Source: Icerya purchasi (taxonomy: Eukaryota > Arthropoda > Insecta > Hemiptera > Monophlebidae). From it: a DNA stretch of 64,000 nt. Within the stretch, counting starts at the first letter, position 1; every line of letters starts with the position of its first letter. The notes beneath the pieces are model-generated. The model worked only from the letters and a program-made list of their open reading frames with translations. It did no database searches and was not told the origin of the DNA. Below, piece by piece: positions 63,222-64,000 of this stretch. Location: assembly GCA_039619475.1 (NCBI GenBank), contig CM077115.1, forward strand, positions 539,494,315 through 539,558,314. Direction: 5' to 3'. Position numbers and translations under genes: made by a program.

Positions 63222-64000
63222 CTTACCACCTAGTACTGAATGGGGTTTACTTAACCTTTTTTTTCTCAGCACACGCGCATTTTATTTCAGGGATAATTTT
63301 CTATCTTAAAGTACATTAAAAAATCTTTTAAAATCAATATAATTTTACTATACGTCGTATTGTTTAGGTTTTTAGTTAACTAATACTATAATTTTTAATC
63401 AACACGAAGTAATATTTAATTTTTTAAGTCAAAAATAAAAAATCACGATTTTTTACCTTTTTACAGATGCAACGAGTAAATTGTTTTCATAGATTTTGAT
63501 TTAAAACAAATTTTATGTTAATTGAGAATGTTCATTTAGAAAAATATTCCTTTTCGTAATATATTCTTTTTTACATTCCGTTGTAAATAATTTATGTAAT
63601 TGTAAATTTAAAATAATCGAATTCTTTAGTGTAAGTTGGCAGATTTAAAATTTATCATACTTGTAAATCATTAACGAAAAATTAAAGTTCGTTTAAATTC
63701 CGCGCACTTTGTTTTAATATGGTAAGGTTTGTGTAATATCTGTCTAAAATTTATATAAATCTTTTAATGATTTCTAAAGTTTTAAAATAATTCACAGTGA
63801 TAATTATATAACCAAAATTTGATTTAATAAATTTATTCGTTTACTTATAAATGATTTTTCGTGTATTATAGGTTCCTTTATTAAGTTTCGTTGAAATGCT
63901 TCTTTTCGTATAGTTTGCGTTATGTATTAAATTTTATAATTTTTAGACTTAAACTTTAACGTAATATTCTATTTTCTTAAAGTAAATAAGCAGTTTTAAA
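63222..64000. other. GMPPA intron 2, nothing further recognised
   Basis: AT-rich sequence without a GMPPA-like exon, other gene or clear repeat up to the window end. Confidence 0.5.

Overview
The window is a very AT-rich stretch of an animal nuclear genome, almost certainly an insect. The evidence is small-exon genes with GT-AG introns, insect-type DNA transposons (mariner, hAT-like, a THAP-type element), non-LTR retrotransposon fragments, and an integrated parvovirus that most resembles brevidensoviruses of insects. I cannot name the species. A hemipteran is a guess only.

Two cellular genes are recognisable. The CDC7 kinase gene (catalytic subunit of the Dbf4-dependent replication kinase) lies on the minus strand. 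It has twelve exons between 50263 and 32230, all phases match, and the model gives 837 residues. Its large second kinase insert is carried by four phase-0 exons. GMPPA (the regulatory paralogue of GDP-mannose pyrophosphorylase) starts on the plus strand at 61094. Two exons are visible and the rest is outside the window. The two genes diverge, about 11 kb apart.

Layout: 1-5640, AT-rich, no recognised gene. 5641-8744, a segment with 24-bp inverted termini. 8794-18512, a 9.7-kb element (A) with inverted termini, holding a mariner, a MITE, a foldback and a repeat called R here. 18540-20265, a THAP-type transposase relic (unit B) split by a non-LTR retrotransposon. 20.3-23.6 kb, repeats including a ~280-bp satellite-like array. 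23.95-27.4 kb, an endogenous brevidensovirus-like genome with HUH nuclease, SF3 helicase, an alternate-frame NS2-like frame and a capsid frame in viral order. 27.4-32.2 kb, no gene. 32.2-50.3 kb, CDC7, whose introns carry a 714-bp hairpin, a partial relative of it, LINE and Penelope-like fragments, and an 811-bp TIR element. 50.8-59.4 kb, a second, inverted and rearranged copy of A and B. 60.0-64.0 kb, a hAT-like MITE, the GMPPA 5' end and a 1.33-kb TIR element.

The two copies of A act as natural empty-site controls for one another. They show precise insertions of a mariner, a 204-bp MITE, a 271-bp hAT-like MITE and a 565-bp hAT-like element.

The strongest candidate for something undescribed is the endogenous parvovirus. 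Its capsid and alternate-frame NS frames are uninterrupted. Its nuclease and helicase frames are separated by a -1 shift located at an A8 run that contains a canonical slippery heptamer. All calls come from reading the sequence by eye, with no database search.
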